A stretch of DNA of 64,000 nucleotides from Aliidiomarina sp. (GCF_022565475.1 NZ_JAIUMR010000008.1:62001-126000); one strand, 5' to 3'. Positions 27,651 through 37,442 are shown, counted from the stretch's first letter. Numbers and translations are program-made. The notes: a model not told the origin generated them from the sequence alone.

Positions 27651-28607
27651 TCAGAGATAACTCTCGTGATCTTCACCTTCTTTTTCAACTTCCGGCGGCA
27701 TCAAGTCTTCGCGACTAATACCCATAGCCAACACTAAGGTGCTGCGGGTGAAGACAGACGAGTAAGTACCAACAACTACACCGACCGCTAGTGCCACGGA
27801 GAAACCGAAGATCATTTGACCACCAAACAGCATGAGAACGATCAATACGACTAATGTGGTTAATGAGGTCACTAACGTTCGACTCAAGGTCTGGCTGAGC
27901 GAGATATTAATGACTGAAGTCGGATCTTCCTTCCGCAGCTTCCGGAAGTTTTCACGAATCCGGTCGGCTACAACGATACTATCGTTAAGGGAGTAACCTA
28001 TGACCGCGAGCAATGCGGCCAAAATCGTTAAGTCGACCTGCATTTGCGTGACTGAGAAGAGCCCCAGAATAATAATCACGTCCTGACCAAGACCGGCGAC
28101 GGCCGACAAGGCTAGTCGCCATTCGAAGCGGAACGACACGTAAATCAAAATACAGATTAACGCCACGAGCAATGCTAGACCGCCTGCTTCGGCAAGCTCT
28201 TCACCGACCTGCGGCCCGACGAACTCAACCCGACGAATTTGAATGTCGTCTTCGATGTTCGCTTGCAGCATACTCAACAATTCATTGCCGATGGCGTCCG
28301 AGTCGCCTTCGCCACGCGGTGGGACACGCACCAGCACATCCCGCGGTGTGCCGTAGTTTTGTACAATTGCGTCGCCAAAATCATTGTCTTCAAGAACTGT
28401 ACGTAACTCGCTTAAATTAGCGGGTTGCGTGAAGCCCACTTCCACGAGCGTACCGCCCGTGAAATCAAGACCCCAGTTCAACTTGTTTACTGACAATGAA
28501 ATCAATGAAGCAACAATAAGAATCACACTCAGAGCTGTTGTCCACTTATTAATGGACATAAAGTCTACGGGGCGATTCTCATCCACTTTTGTGATTTGAA
28601 AAAACAT
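27651..28607 (-). CDS. secF: Protein translocase subunit SecF
   Basis: SecF pairs with SecD to use the proton gradient to pull secreted proteins out of the SecYEG channel. The 318-residue product has six membrane segments, a periplasmic domain between the first two starting with LDFTGGTLVEV, and the conserved RVEFVGPQVGEEL and SLNDSIVVADRIREN motifs. It is 12 bp downstream of secD and ends the operon. The C-terminal tail is acidic (EVEKEGEDHESYL). All expected features are intact. Confidence 0.97.
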   Translation of the reverse strand: MFFQITKVDENRPVDFMSINKWTTALSVILIVASLISLSVNKLNWGLDFTGGTLVEVGFTQPANLSELRTVLEDNDFGDAIVQNYGTPRDVLVRVPPRGEGDSDAIGNELLSMLQANIEDDIQIRRVEFVGPQVGEELAEAGGLALLVALICILIYVSFRFEWRLALSAVAGLGQDVIIILGLFSVTQMQVDLTILAALLAVIGYSLNDSIVVADRIRENFRKLRKEDPTSVINISLSQTLSRTLVTSLTTLVVLIVLMLFGGQMIFGFSVALAVGVVVGTYSSVFTRSTLVLAMGISREDLMPPEVEKEGEDHESYL

Positions 28608-28619
28608 AATACTTGCCCC

Positions 28620-30470
28620 TTAGATTGACAGCTCTTGAAGACGCTTATTGCGACCCCAAGTCAGGTTAATCACAGCACGTGTGCCAGCAATGGCGGTAAA
28701 CATCGATGTGATAATACCGATTGCTAGTGTAACTGCGAAGCCCTTGATTGAGCCGGTACCCACAGCAAAAAGAATCAGTGCTGTGATGAGTGTCGTGATA
28801 TTCGCATCGGCAATGGTTGAGAACGCATTTTCGTAGCCCCGAGCAATGGCTTGCTGCGGACTTCGTCCTTCAACCAGCTCCTCACGGATCCGCTCAAAGA
28901 TAATTACGTTCGCATCGACTGCCATACCAACGGTCAGAACGATACCCGCAATACCGGGCATGGTTAAGGTCGCACCAGGAATCATCGACATCACACCGAT
29001 AATCATCACTAAGTTGGTCATCAGTGCCAAGTTAGCCACTAAACCGAACTTGCGGTAATAGATGCCCATAAACAGCAGAACCAAGATGAATGCACCAATA
29101 ATCGCTTTCATACCTGCTTCGACGTTTTCTGCACCAAGGCTCGGCCCGACCGTACGTTCTTCGACGATCTGGATTGGAGCGATCAGCGCACCAGCACGGA
29201 GCAATAGCGCAAGGTTTTGTGCATCTTGTACAGAGCCGACTCCAGTAATCCGGAAATTACTGCCAAGCACCGCTTGAATCGTTGCGACACTGACGACTTC
29301 TTCCACGCGGTCAAAGGCAATACGGCCTTCGTCGGTCGTTTCGCCAGTGGCTAAGAATTCAATGAACACGGTCGCCATTGGCTTACCAATATTGCCACGG
29401 GTCGCTTGAGTCATCATTCGACCACCAGCAGAATCCAAGGAAATATTGACTTGTGGACGATTACTCTCGTCGTAGCCAACGCTCGCGTTAACAATATGGT
29501 CACCAGTAAGAATCACGCGGTTCTCAAGCAGAACTTGACCGCCACCACGTTGATCGAACAAACGGCTACCAAACGGCACACGGCCAGCAATCGCGTCTTG
29601 CAGGTCATTGTCGGTATCGACAAAGCGGAACTCTAGTGTTGCGGTCGCGCCTAATATCTCTTTCGCGCGCGCTGTATCTTGAACACCCGGAAGCTCAACC
29701 ACGATACGGTCAGCGCCCTGACGCTGAATCAAGGGTTCAGCAACGCCGAGTTCATCGACTCGATTCCGCAAAATGGTAATATTTTGGTCGATCGCATTGC
29801 TGCGCGTTTCTTGCAGGAATTGATCCGTCATCGCCAAGGTGATGGTACGGCTCCCGGCATCAGTGCGGAAATCATAGCCTTCATATTGGTTACGCAACAC
29901 CGCGCTCGCGCTTTGGAAGTCTTCCTGATTGCGCATGGTCACGATAATCGAATTACCAGAAGCTTCCACGCGTTGATAACGCAGACGCTCGTCACGCAAG
30001 CGATCTTGCACGGTCGTGACCATTTGCTCGCGAATCTTGGTGAGCGCTTCTTCCATGTCCACTTCCATCAGAAAGTGAACACCGCCACGCAAATCGAGAC
30101 CGAGCTTTAATGGCTCGCCACCAATTGCGGCCAGCCAGTCCGGTGTCGCCGGCGCCAAGTTCAGCGCCACAATATATTGTGAACCGAGCTCTTGAACCAA
30201 AATCTCGCGTGCATTGAGCTGATCTTCATCAGATTCAACGCGCACCAGCAATTGACCATTTTCAAAGGTTAAACCGCGTATTGGAATACCCGCTCGATCT
30301 AACGTTCGTTCTACCTGTGTCACTGTATCGACAGTAACTTCACCGCCACGCGTTCCAGAAATTTGCACCGCGTAGTCTTCGCCGAATAAATTCGGCAACG
30401 CATAAAGCGTGCCGAACAATACAACGAACAGAATTAACAGGTTTTTCCATAACGGATATCTGTTTAACAC
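28620..30470 (-). CDS. secD: Protein translocase subunit SecD
   Basis: SecD is the larger partner of SecF in the inner membrane. The 616-residue product matches E. coli SecD (615). It has an N-terminal membrane helix, the [16 protein letters not shown] motif, a large periplasmic P1 region, and C-terminal membrane helices with [25 protein letters not shown] split over two recognisable signatures ([16 protein letters not shown] and FERIREEL). The start is a GTG at 30470. It follows yajC by 26 bp and is followed by secF, the conserved order; tgt and queA, often further upstream, are not in the window. Confidence 0.97.
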   Translation of the reverse strand: MLNRYPLWKNLLILFVVLFGTLYALPNLFGEDYAVQISGTRGGEVTVDTVTQVERTLDRAGIPIRGLTFENGQLLVRVESDEDQLNAREILVQELGSQYIVALNLAPATPDWLAAIGGEPLKLGLDLRGGVHFLMEVDMEEALTKIREQMVTTVQDRLRDERLRYQRVEASGNSIIVTMRNQEDFQSASAVLRNQYEGYDFRTDAGSRTITLAMTDQFLQETRSNAIDQNITILRNRVDELGVAEPLIQRQGADRIVVELPGVQDTARAKEILGATATLEFRFVDTDNDLQDAIAGRVPFGSRLFDQRGGGQVLLENRVILTGDHIVNASVGYDESNRPQVNISLDSAGGRMMTQATRGNIGKPMATVFIEFLATGETTDEGRIAFDRVEEVVSVATIQAVLGSNFRITGVGSVQDAQNLALLLRAGALIAPIQIVEERTVGPSLGAENVEAGMKAIIGAFILVLLFMGIYYRKFGLVANLALMTNLVMIIGVMSMIPGATLTMPGIAGIVLTVGMAVDANVIIFERIREELVEGRSPQQAIARGYENAFSTIADANITTLITALILFAVGTGSIKGFAVTLAIGIITSMFTAIAGTRAVINLTWGRNKRLQELSI

Positions 30471-30496
30471 AATTCCGTCCTTCCCCTAGTTACTGA

Positions 30497-30829
30497 TTAA
30501 AGGGTTTTAATCGAGCCCTTTGGTAATACGGCTGCTACCGCTGCTTTCTGTACAGTGATTTCGACACCTTCGGTCAAACCAATCACCATAAAGTCGTTAT
30601 CGTCTTGAACTTTTGCAATTTTGCCAACGAGGCCGCCTTGCATGAGCACTTCATCACCTTTCGTCAGTGAACCAACCAAAGTTTTATGCTCTTTGACACG
30701 CTTCGCTTGTGGGCGATAAATCAAGAAGTAAAAAATCAAACCAAATAAAACCAGCATGATGATTAACGATGCGGTACCACCCTCTTGGCCACCTTGTTGG
30801 GCATAGGCATTGGCGATTAAAAAGTCCAT
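30497..30829 (-). CDS. yajC: Preprotein translocase accessory subunit YajC
   Basis: YajC is a small single-pass membrane protein that associates with SecDF. The 110-residue product has one membrane helix (IIMLVLFGLIFYFLIYRPQ, about 23-41) followed by the conserved RPQAKRVKEHK stretch and the cytoplasmic SH3-like part with LTKGDEVLMQGGLVGKI. The start is ATG at 30829. It is the first gene of the yajC-secD-secF operon. The upstream gap contains no recognised gene. Confidence 0.95.
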   Translation of the reverse strand: MDFLIANAYAQQGGQEGGTASLIIMLVLFGLIFYFLIYRPQAKRVKEHKTLVGSLTKGDEVLMQGGLVGKIAKVQDDNDFMVIGLTEGVEITVQKAAVAAVLPKGSIKTL

Positions 30830-31145
30830 AACTCTTCCTCAATTAACTTAAATTATTCATCTGTGATCATTCTAAGATCATGAGACTTAACAGGAAGTTC
30901 GTAAGACAAGGTTGTCGAACGTGCCATCGAAGCTGTTAAATCGCATATAAAGCGCTGTATTGTAACTGAACACTTGCCAGAGCGAAACGTTTGCTGCGCG
31001 TTAGCTTGATATGTGGACAAACTTGAGAATTACAAGCGTTGCTTCTGTTTTCCGTGGAAACGTGGCAAATTAATCCCTGCTATCATGCTTTAAAAGCAGT
31101 TTTCGAGCGAGAAAAACAAGCTCATTTGCGGGGAAACTAGGTTTA
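30830..31145. other. Divergent intergenic region yajC / TRIC-like gene
   Basis: This 316-bp gap separates two divergent genes and presumably holds both promoters. The only structure noticed is two GATCAT words 11 bp apart (30865 and 30876) inside an imperfect palindrome TGATC-N7-GATCA. No small ORF with a good ribosome site, tRNA or terminator was found. Confidence 0.4.
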
Positions 31146-31754
31146 ATGGATACATGGTTTTATATTGCTGATTTGGCTGGTGTCGCGGTTTTTGCTATTG
31201 CTGGAACACTATTAGCTTTCCGTAAACAAATGGACGGCTTTGGTGTTATCGTCTTGGCTTCAGTCACGGCCATCGGCGGTGGTACCACACGTGACTTAAT
31301 TCTCGATGTCCCGGTATTCTGGCTGCATGACCCGACCTATTTTGCGGTGATTGCCATTGCTGCGTTTTCCACCATTATCTGGCTGCGCTACAAAGCCTAC
31401 ATTCCATTAAATCGTTTATTAATCGCAGATGCTTTGGGGATCGCTTTTTTCACCGTATTGGGCACGGAAAAGGCGTTAAATGCAGGCGTCAGCCCCATTG
31501 TTGCCATTATTTTAGGCACGATGACAGCCGTCTTTGGTGGCATGCTACGGGATGTGCTTGCGCGCGATATTCCGATGGTACTGAAAAGTGAGTTGTATGC
31601 AACGACCTGTATCGCCGGCTCGCTGATCTACGTGCTTTTCAACAGTTATAGCCAGACCCTAGCGATGCTGGCAGCAATGACAGTCACGCTTATTTTCCGC
31701 TTTGGTGCGATTCGTTACGGCTGGTCTTTGACCGTGTTTAAAGAACACAAATAG
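31146..31754 (+). CDS. TRIC-family (YicG/UPF0126) membrane channel protein
   Basis: The 202-residue product has seven membrane segments arranged as two repeats, each with a glycine-rich helix break: TAIGGGTTRDLILD (about 42-55) in the first and TAVFGGMLRDVLARDIP (about 128-144) in the second. This is the pattern of the prokaryotic TRIC-like (UPF0126, YicG/YadS) family, which forms trimeric cation-permeable channels in studied members. The GGG-TRD/GG-LRD motifs are intact. It stands alone, divergent from yajC and convergent with the TIGR03545 gene. Physiological role is not known. Confidence 0.85.
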   Translation: MDTWFYIADLAGVAVFAIAGTLLAFRKQMDGFGVIVLASVTAIGGGTTRDLILDVPVFWLHDPTYFAVIAIAAFSTIIWLRYKAYIPLNRLLIADALGIAFFTVLGTEKALNAGVSPIVAIILGTMTAVFGGMLRDVLARDIPMVLKSELYATTCIAGSLIYVLFNSYSQTLAMLAAMTVTLIFRFGAIRYGWSLTVFKEHK

Positions 31755-31801
31755 GTGGTTTCTGCGGTTATTTCTTGTTACTGAGATGACGAACAAGATG
31801 A

Positions 31802-31842
31802 CCCACTTCACGGCCAATGATTGTGCTTTTCCATGAAGTGGG
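31802..31842. terminator. Long hairpin between convergent genes
   Basis: CCCACTTCACGG and CCATGAAGTGGG can pair with one mismatch over 12 bp around a 17-nt loop. It lies between the TRIC-like gene and the convergent TIGR03545 gene. No T run follows, so terminator function is uncertain. Confidence 0.4.
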
Positions 31843-31865
31843 CATAGGTCAATAGAGCTTGGCGA

Positions 31866-33623
31866 CTAGCCACCAAGCCGTCGGCGTAAACGGTCCCGCA
31901 GTTGATCGCCGATATTTAAATCATCGGGATTGACGGACAGCAACTCACCTAAAACATCGTCGAAGTTTTTACCTTGCTCTAAACTTCCCACGAGACTTTG
32001 TAATCGCGGATCGAGGTTTTCCGTGGCGACACTGACTCGCTGCTGCAAATCTTGACGCAAGCGCGCGATTTGCTCATCGGCCTCTGCAGTTAGCCGTGCG
32101 GTCATCAGCCGCTGTAACTGCGCATCAAGGTCGGATCGCAAGGAAAGCCCAGGGGCTTGCATCGGGCCGGAGACACTCAGGTTCATGTCGAAGGCGTTAA
32201 TTTGACCGACGACATCACTAAGAATTTGCGCCCAACGTGCGTCACCCGTGAGTTCAAGTGCGACATCTTGCATGGCGATCACACCACCCCCACTCAACTG
32301 ACCGGATTCAACACCAATTTGTCCTTCAGAATTCAACATGGCTCCGAGCAAACGAGCGACCACATCATTTTGCGCGAACAGCTGCTGCTCAAGTAGGTTC
32401 ACACCGCGAATTCGCCACGCTTGCTGCCCCATAAAACCGCGCAAATCGCTGAGCGCAAATTCACCGTTCAAGGACAGCTCTTGCCAATACGAGGATTCGG
32501 ACGCGGCCACAGCAAACGTCGATGGATTACCACCAATCCGATCATGCTGCCAAGTGATATTCGCCCAATCCATACTTAAGTGCGTATCCGGTAAACGGAT
32601 ATCCGTTACGGCACGTTCAATCAAAAAGACAGGGCGCTGGGCGCGGTCAAAGTCGATAAATCGCCCTTCCCAACGACTCGGTTTCACCTCTTCGTCGTCG
32701 GAACGTTGCAACATGGGACCAATGAAATCGAACGCCATCAATAAATAATGACTCCATTGCTCTACTTTTGGACCAAATAAAACACCGCTCAGCTGACTCA
32801 TGCTGTCATTATCGAAACGTAGAAGGCTACGCACCCGCTCAATATCTTGGCCCGGTGCTGCACGCACGGCCTCAAGATCAGCACGCAAAACATTAACCGC
32901 CTCTTCACTGGTCGCCACAAAAGCGCGGACGGCTTCTCGATCTTGGCGCATATCGCGCTGCAACGTTCGCAGTTCTTCCCGCAGTCTGAGCAACTCTTCA
33001 GGATTTCGTGGCCGTGCTTCAGTAATGGCTTCGACACGTTGCCGATACGCTTCAATTTTTTCCCTCTCGGGCAAGTTTTCCTGCGCTTCCTCGACATTCG
33101 CACGTTGTGTTTCATAGTTCGACTGTGCTTGCTCGATAACACCTGGGGTGCGAACTTCGCTGCGCTCTAACACGCCTTCAACCGTCGGGATTTCGATTTC
33201 AAGATCGGCCAGGGTTTGGCGCCAATCGAACGGCTCACTTTCTCGTTGATAGTCGGCTCGGACGCGCCCAGGACTGCGACGTTCTTCGCCCATAGCGATA
33301 CCAGAGACTTCTAGATCAGTAATGTGCACACGACCGATCACCGCGTCCCAAAAATACAGTTCCGCTCGTGCACGGCTCGCTTGCATGCGATTGAATTCAG
33401 GGGCTTCGGGATCCGTGAACTGGATCTCCTCCATATTCACACTGAATGGCGACCACTGAATTTGCACACTGGCAATGTTCACTTCGGCACCGTTGGCACG
33501 TGTTAAACCATACTCAAGCCCACTTTTCACCAACGGACCAGCGAAGGTGCGAACGATCAAAGCAAGACCACCCACAATGACAACAAAGGCAATCAGCCCA
33601 GGCCAACGAATCACTTTATTCAT
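31866..33623 (-). CDS. TIGR03545 family protein (AsmA/YhdP-like architecture)
   Basis: The 585-residue product is recognised as a TIGR03545-type protein of unknown function. It has an N-terminal membrane anchor (about 8-30), an AsmA-like opening (EVNIASVQIQWSPFSVNM), a strongly charged coiled-coil stretch (about 155-260) and a beta-rich region with QIGVESGQLSGGGVI, ending in another helical segment. AsmA-like proteins often bridge the envelope, but a transport role here is only inference. Its ATG overlaps the stop codon of the upstream TIGR03546 gene by 4 bp, and the two always occur as a pair as far as the family names imply. Confidence 0.75.
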   Translation of the reverse strand: MNKVIRWPGLIAFVVIVGGLALIVRTFAGPLVKSGLEYGLTRANGAEVNIASVQIQWSPFSVNMEEIQFTDPEAPEFNRMQASRARAELYFWDAVIGRVHITDLEVSGIAMGEERRSPGRVRADYQRESEPFDWRQTLADLEIEIPTVEGVLERSEVRTPGVIEQAQSNYETQRANVEEAQENLPEREKIEAYRQRVEAITEARPRNPEELLRLREELRTLQRDMRQDREAVRAFVATSEEAVNVLRADLEAVRAAPGQDIERVRSLLRFDNDSMSQLSGVLFGPKVEQWSHYLLMAFDFIGPMLQRSDDEEVKPSRWEGRFIDFDRAQRPVFLIERAVTDIRLPDTHLSMDWANITWQHDRIGGNPSTFAVAASESSYWQELSLNGEFALSDLRGFMGQQAWRIRGVNLLEQQLFAQNDVVARLLGAMLNSEGQIGVESGQLSGGGVIAMQDVALELTGDARWAQILSDVVGQINAFDMNLSVSGPMQAPGLSLRSDLDAQLQRLMTARLTAEADEQIARLRQDLQQRVSVATENLDPRLQSLVGSLEQGKNFDDVLGELLSVNPDDLNIGDQLRDRLRRRLGG

Positions 33624-34144
33624 AGTGAACCTCCGCGTAAGCCACTGACTTTCTGATACATAGCAAAGAACTTGGTGCCTTTAATCACTTGCACGAAACG
33701 TAAACGATCAAACCACGCCTTCACGCGACTGCGATAGGTCACAATCAATTTGTAAGCAACCGGTGCCCAGATCGGGGTCACGAGCAAACAGAAAACCAAA
33801 CTGCCAAGCGTGATGGTGTGGTTATATTGAAACAGGCGGGCCAGCGGGTTCTCATACATGGCTACCCACATCGGTTCCAGCGCAGATGCCATGAGCAGAC
33901 TCTCGCCGATTAGGTCAAACACAGGGTCGAGTAAGTAGGCCAATCCGGAGAAAAATAGCCAAGCAAGAATAAACCCGCTGAGGTTAATCCGCAGCGATAA
34001 TGCTAAAAACAAAATAATGAGATTATGTAGGCTCAATAAGGGCGTTAAGCCCATGTACATACCCAATACGAAAGCCCATGCTAATGCCCATGGACTGGTT
34101 TCAGCGTTCAGCGCTTTGAACAAGCGCGCCAACATCGACAACAT
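33620..34144 (-). CDS. TIGR03546 family membrane protein
   Basis: The 174-residue product has four membrane segments and resembles the TIGR03546/DUF2062-like family: the motif GMYMGLTPLLSLHNL (about 28-42) and FFSGLAYLLDPVFDLIG (about 65-81) are typical. It is probably an inner-membrane partner of the TIGR03545 protein encoded directly after it with a 4-bp ATGA overlap. No catalytic residues are apparent. The 38-bp gap to hemH upstream would allow co-transcription with it. Confidence 0.72.
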   Translation of the reverse strand: MLSMLARLFKALNAETSPWALAWAFVLGMYMGLTPLLSLHNLIILFLALSLRINLSGFILAWLFFSGLAYLLDPVFDLIGESLLMASALEPMWVAMYENPLARLFQYNHTITLGSLVFCLLVTPIWAPVAYKLIVTYRSRVKAWFDRLRFVQVIKGTKFFAMYQKVSGLRGGSL

Positions 34145-34182
34145 GATTCACCCCTTGTGAATACTATTCGTTGAAATCTTAC

Positions 34183-35268
34183 TTATAGCTTAGCACCGAG
34201 TTGCTTGGCGTGCTCCAAGGTTTGCGCACTCTTTGCTGAATCCCCTGCTTGCCAATTCACTAGATTTTGTTTGAGTATCTCGGTCAGTGCATCTAAGTGT
34301 TGCGGGTCTGAATTCAAGCACGGAATATATTCGAAACGCTCACCACCCGCTTCCATGAAATACTCGTGATTTTCTTCGGCAATTTCTTCTATTGTCTCTA
34401 GACAATCCGATGAAAAACCAGGGCAAACCACTTGAATCGCTTTAATTCCCTCTCCGGGTAGCGCTTTCATCGTTTCGTCCGTGTAAGGTTGTAGCCACTC
34501 TTCTCGGCCAAAACGAGACTGGAACGTGGTTTTGTACTGATGCGGCTCGAGCTCGAGCGCTTCAGCGACTAAACGTGTGGTTTTATAACATTCGCAGTGG
34601 TACGGGTCGCCCTTGGTCAAATAACGTTTCGGTACGCCATGATAAGAAAAAACCAAAAGGTCGGCTCGGCCATGTGCCGCCCAATGCGCTTTGATTTTAT
34701 CCGCTACCGCTTGAATGTAACCGGGGTCGTCATGGTAATGCGAAATAAAACGAAAATCAGGTAACCAACGACGCTTGGTGAAATCGTGGGCGATCGCGTC
34801 AAATGTCGATGCTGAGGTCGAGCCTGAATACTGCGGGTACAGCGGTAACACAACTAACTTGCGGACGCCTTGCTGCATTAACGTTTCAATGCCACTGGAA
34901 ATTGAAGGATTGCCATAGCGCATACCAAACTCAACCACGACATCATCGCCATATTCCGCTTTTAAACGCTCGCGAATGCCATCGGTTTGCGCTTGCGTAT
35001 GAAACAACAGAGGTGAACCCTGTTCAGTCCATACGGTTTTGTACGCAGCGGCTGAGCGTGCTGGACGAATGCGCAGAATGACACCGTGCAGAATCACTTT
35101 CCATAACAGCTTTGGAACTTCAACGACACGTGGATCGGAGAGGAATTCAGCGAGATATCGACGCAGTGCAGCGGGCGTTGGTGCATCGGGCGTACCGAGG
35201 TTAGTCAGCAACACGCCTACTTTACCTACTTGATCATGTCGAAAGGTTGGCGAACCTTGATATTTCAT
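34183..35268 (-). CDS. hemH: Ferrochelatase
   Basis: Ferrochelatase inserts ferrous iron into protoporphyrin IX, the last step of haem synthesis. The 361-residue product starts with KVGVLLTNLGTPDAPT after a short tail and has the active-site histidine in FSYHGVPKRY, followed by KGDPYHCECY with cysteines, and the second signature PGFSSDCLETIEEIAEEN with its catalytic glutamate. The cysteine pattern (CEC, then CPGFSSDC) may ligate an iron-sulfur cluster, as in some ferrochelatases, but that is only a guess. It is divergent from the RimK-like gene. Confidence 0.95.
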   Translation of the reverse strand: MKYQGSPTFRHDQVGKVGVLLTNLGTPDAPTPAALRRYLAEFLSDPRVVEVPKLLWKVILHGVILRIRPARSAAAYKTVWTEQGSPLLFHTQAQTDGIRERLKAEYGDDVVVEFGMRYGNPSISSGIETLMQQGVRKLVVLPLYPQYSGSTSASTFDAIAHDFTKRRWLPDFRFISHYHDDPGYIQAVADKIKAHWAAHGRADLLVFSYHGVPKRYLTKGDPYHCECYKTTRLVAEALELEPHQYKTTFQSRFGREEWLQPYTDETMKALPGEGIKAIQVVCPGFSSDCLETIEEIAEENHEYFMEAGGERFEYIPCLNSDPQHLDALTEILKQNLVNWQAGDSAKSAQTLEHAKQLGAKL

Positions 35269-35367
35269 ACTATAGATCCCTTGTGAAATTGCTTGATTAT
35301 TCGTCAGTTTTCAGCGATAACGTGCGCGACACGTGTGTCACATATTTTCTTTGTTACAAGGCCTATC

Positions 35368-36831
35368 ATGCATAATGCACCTTTGATCATTCTTGATGAT
35401 CTTGCCGACTGGCAACCATACCATCCGTCACAATCCATTATTTCTGCTGCCGACTATATTCTGCAAGCAAGCAAGCACCGTGGCCCAATTATTAACTTGT
35501 GCGATGACTTGAGCTACCTCTCAACCGGCTACTATGTCAGTTTATTGGCCGAAGCACGGGGGCAGCGTGCGTTGCCTTCAGTCTCGGCAATTAATGATTT
35601 AGCTAATTTATCGCATTATCAGTTGTTTCTAAATGATAATACGCGATTATTGAATCGCTTTGTTGCGCAGCATCAACCGGATCAGACCAACAAGGTCAAG
35701 TTGCTTATTTGTTTCGGTCGGACCGCTTATGTCGAGTTAGAAGACCTTGCTCGACGTATGTTTGAGGCCTACCCGTGCCCGATTTTAGAAGTCGAGTTCC
35801 GCTTTGAAGGCCGATGGCATTTGCATGCAATACGTAATCGTGCTCTTTCGGATCTAAATGACAATGAGCAAACCCTCTTTGGTGAGTCGTTGGAGTACTT
35901 TTCTAAGCGTGTCTGGCGCAAAGCTCGCAGCCGCAAAGAATATCGCTTTGATTTGGCTATTCTGCATGATCCCGACGAAAAAATACCGACCAGTGACAAA
36001 AAGGCACTGCAGAAATTTATTCGTGCTGCGCGCGAGAATGACATCGACGCTGAGTTAATCACCAAAGCCGATTTTAACCGCTTGCTCGAGTTTGATGCCT
36101 TGTTCATTCGTGAAACTACGCGAATTAACCATTACACCTATCATTTCGCGAAAAAAGCGGAAGCGAATGGCATGGTGGTGATTGACCATCCGGAATCGAT
36201 TCTACGGTGTGCAAATAAAGTATTTCTGAATGAAATGCTGGAGAAAAACAAAGTTCCACAGCCTCGTACTGAGCTTTTAGTCATGGGTGACGCCATCGAC
36301 TATCGCGACATTGGTGAGCGCTTTGGCTACCCGGTTGTTCTCAAGATTCCTGATGGCTCTTTTTCTATCGGTGTCGAAAAGGCACGAGACGAAGTCGAAT
36401 TCCGTAAAGTTGCCGGTGAGCTGTTCAAAATGTCGACCATTCTCTTGGTGCAAGAATTCTTGCCCACCGAGTTCGACTGGCGCATTGGCGTACTCAACAA
36501 TCGGGTAATTTACGCCTGCAAATACTTTATGGCGCGCAACCACTGGCAAATCTACAACCATAGTAGCGAAACCAGTCGCGGCAAAAGTGGTTCATTTGCT
36601 TGCTTCGGTGTTCACCAAGTCCCCAAGGAAGTGATTAAAATTGCCATGCAAGCAACACGCTTGGTCGGTGACGGTCTGTATGGGGTCGATATTAAAGAGA
36701 CCGCTAAAGGTCCGGTCATTATCGAGATTAATGATAACCCGTCCATCGATAGTGGTGTCGAAGACCTCTATCTCGGTGATGAACTTTATCGAATGATCAT
36801 GGCCGATTTCCTCCGCCGGTTGGATGATTAA
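35368..36831 (+). CDS. RimK-like ATP-grasp ligase with N-terminal RLAN-type domain
   Basis: The 487-residue product is an ATP-grasp enzyme of the RimK (glutamate ligase) group with an extra N-terminal domain of about 190 residues (start MHNAPLIILDDLADWQPY) of the kind named RLAN. The ATP-grasp part has VVLKIPDGSFSIGV (glycine-rich loop), LVQEFLPTEFDWRIGVL, and the metal site GVDIKETAKGPVIIEINDNP. RimK-type enzymes add amino acids to a carboxylate; the acceptor here is unknown. The ATG at 35368 is preferred for its AAGG and because the longer frame adds unrelated sequence. It is followed, after a structured gap, by a GNAT gene, a pairing known from comparative genomics. Confidence 0.82.
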   Translation: MHNAPLIILDDLADWQPYHPSQSIISAADYILQASKHRGPIINLCDDLSYLSTGYYVSLLAEARGQRALPSVSAINDLANLSHYQLFLNDNTRLLNRFVAQHQPDQTNKVKLLICFGRTAYVELEDLARRMFEAYPCPILEVEFRFEGRWHLHAIRNRALSDLNDNEQTLFGESLEYFSKRVWRKARSRKEYRFDLAILHDPDEKIPTSDKKALQKFIRAARENDIDAELITKADFNRLLEFDALFIRETTRINHYTYHFAKKAEANGMVVIDHPESILRCANKVFLNEMLEKNKVPQPRTELLVMGDAIDYRDIGERFGYPVVLKIPDGSFSIGVEKARDEVEFRKVAGELFKMSTILLVQEFLPTEFDWRIGVLNNRVIYACKYFMARNHWQIYNHSSETSRGKSGSFACFGVHQVPKEVIKIAMQATRLVGDGLYGVDIKETAKGPVIIEINDNPSIDSGVEDLYLGDELYRMIMADFLRRLDD

Positions 36832-36842
36832 TTCATTCGGGG

Positions 36843-36931
36843 TCGGAGCCGTAATACAAATCAATGAATGCTCGGAGCCTTAATTCACGCGCTGAATACC
36901 GCCATTTTCGTAGTGAATTGCGGCTCCGAGC
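36843..36931. repeat. Repeat-rich hairpin element between ligase and GNAT genes
   Basis: A 19-bp arm at 36870-36888 (GCTCGGAGCCTTAATTCAC) is the inverse of 36913-36931 with 17 of 19 positions matching, around a 24-nt loop. A further copy of the left arm core, TCGGAGCCGTAAT, lies at 36843-36855 and could pair with the same right arm. So two mutually exclusive hairpins are possible. Confidence 0.65.
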
Positions 36932-36952
36932 CGAAATGCAAGGACTGATATT

Positions 36953-37411
36953 GTGGGTGTACGCGTTGAACGGGCGCAGTTATCTGATTTACAAGCCATT
37001 TTCGAGCTAGAGCAGCGCTGTTTCAGTTATGACCAGATCGGTCGTCGGTCGTTTGCACATTTACTCAAGCAACGCAGTTCGTTGTTCTGGCGTGCAGAGC
37101 TTGACGGCCATTTAGTCGGCTATGCGATCGTTTTAACCCGCAAAAACAGTCGCAAGTGGCGACTGTATTCATTAGCAACGGCGCCTGAAGCACGCGGCAA
37201 AGGCGTGGCTCGTGCTCTTGTTGCGGCGTGGCTCGAAGAAGCCCAACGCCAAGCGATCCAAATCCTCAGTTTAGAAGTAAAATGTGACAATGCGGCAGCC
37301 ATTCAACTATACCGAAATGTGGGCTTTGAGGTTGTCGACCTACTTGCGAGCTACTACTCTGACGGTAGCGATGGCTATCGAATGCAACTGACGCTGAGCC
37401 CAGCGTCGTAG
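36953..37411 (+). CDS. GNAT family N-acetyltransferase
   Basis: The 152-residue product is a GNAT acetyltransferase. The acetyl-CoA binding motif A is clear: LATAPEARGKGVARALV (about 62-78, pattern Q/RxxGxG/A), followed by the NAAAIQLYRNVGFEV motif (about 107-121) and a final YRMQL strand. It resembles RimI-type enzymes that acetylate N-termini, but family members act on many amines. The start is GTG at 36953 with AAGGA upstream; no ATG is suitable. It comes directly after the RimK-like ligase gene and likely shares its pathway. Confidence 0.85.
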   Translation: MGVRVERAQLSDLQAIFELEQRCFSYDQIGRRSFAHLLKQRSSLFWRAELDGHLVGYAIVLTRKNSRKWRLYSLATAPEARGKGVARALVAAWLEEAQRQAIQILSLEVKCDNAAAIQLYRNVGFEVVDLLASYYSDGSDGYRMQLTLSPAS

Positions 37412-37442
37412 GTTGTTCACTTATTCTCATCACGGAGTACCG

